The notes under the pieces: model-generated
What the model was told of the DNA's origin: nothing
What the model saw: only the letters and a program-made list of their open reading frames with translations
The model's database searches: none
Shown here: piece by piece, positions 63,948 through 64,000 of the stretch
Numbering within the stretch: the first letter of the stretch is position 1
How the letters are laid out: each line of letters starts with the position of its first letter
Assembly: GCF_000722545.1 (NCBI RefSeq)
Contig: NZ_JNVM01000006.1
Location: forward strand, 434,001-498,000
Direction: 5' to 3'
Length of the DNA: 64,000 nucleotides
DNA from: Paenibacillus tyrphae
Lineage (GTDB): Bacteria; Bacillota; Bacilli; Paenibacillales; NBRC-103111
Program-made: the position numbers and the translations under genes

Positions 63948-63976
63948 ATTATAGCAAAGTATGTTCTGTCTTACAA
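63948..63976 (-). promoter_or_regulatory. sigma-A-like promoter of receptor gene
   Basis: On the minus strand, TTGTAA and a perfect TATAAT are separated by 17 nt, about 40 nt upstream of the receptor ATG. Confidence 0.65.
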
Positions 63977-64000
63977 TTTATTGATTCTTACAAAATCCTC

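Noticed and set aside
1..64000. tRNA, rRNA or complete insertion sequences
   Set aside because: No tRNA-like cloverleaf with a GGTTCGAATCC-type arm, no rRNA sequence and no transposase frame was found on either strand by reading.

Overview
The window looks like a chromosomal segment of an endospore-forming Gram-positive bacterium of the Paenibacillaceae (Paenibacillus-like). The evidence is the spore coat protein gerQ, a gerA-type germinant-receptor operon with a sigma-G-like promoter, a Spo0E-type phosphatase, an SLH-domain surface protein, strong AGGAGG ribosome binding sites, frequent GTG/TTG starts, and ctaA/ctaB/Sco genes for heme-A oxidase assembly. Most of the window is GC-rich. Two stretches are clearly AT-rich: 32.4-32.85 kb (an orphan SMI1/KNR4 gene) and 61.6-64 kb (regulatory genes).

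Layout. 0-6.5 kb: SDR oxidoreductase, UbiD-family decarboxylase, ctaA, thioredoxin-like protein, SPFH protein with a ribbon-helix-helix partner. 6.6-14 kb: stalk-domain lipoprotein, DUF2515 protein, UxaC-like amidohydrolase, EamA exporter divergent from a MocR regulator, cupin. 14-20 kb: MurJ/SpoVB-type flippase, DUF456 protein, Cof-type HAD, asparagine synthase, sugar-phosphate isomerase-like protein. 20-24 kb: manganese/zinc-type ABC importer (SBP-ATPase-permease-permease). 24-29 kb: PBP2-type transpeptidase, HAD, CvpA-like/transglutaminase fusion, two small membrane proteins (one of 51 aa). 29-36 kb: MFS, SLH protein, SMI1, small Toprim protein, AEC carrier, Sco and ctaB. 36-42.4 kb: P450, a two-component system (Spo0B-type kinase plus LytTR regulator), aldo-keto reductase, GNAT remnant, gerQ. 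42.4-46 kb: lplT-aas lysophospholipid repair pair behind a FapR-like box. 46-55 kb: phosphoesterase, dipeptide/oligopeptide ABC operon, and a translationally coupled HAD-RpiR-MBL cluster. 55.5-61.5 kb: germinant-receptor operon in the order A-B-C-B-C. 61.6-64 kb: AbrB-like regulator with an extra HTH, Spo0E-like phosphatase, and a receptor/peptide pair.

The most notable find is at the right end. An XRE-HTH/TPR regulator (62636-63907) is followed 35 nt later by a 42-codon gene with the architecture of a secreted signalling pre-peptide, and then by a terminator. This is the organisation of RRNPP quorum-sensing systems (AimR-like/Alo, PlcR-PapR, NprR-NprX). It lies beside Spo0E-like and AbrB-like genes and the germination operon, so a role in timing sporulation is a reasonable inference. 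Also notable are two copies of a long palindromic element with terminal inverted repeats and paired-base covariation (20.06 kb and 52.43 kb), and a cluster of four degenerate palindromes at 55.2-55.4 kb.
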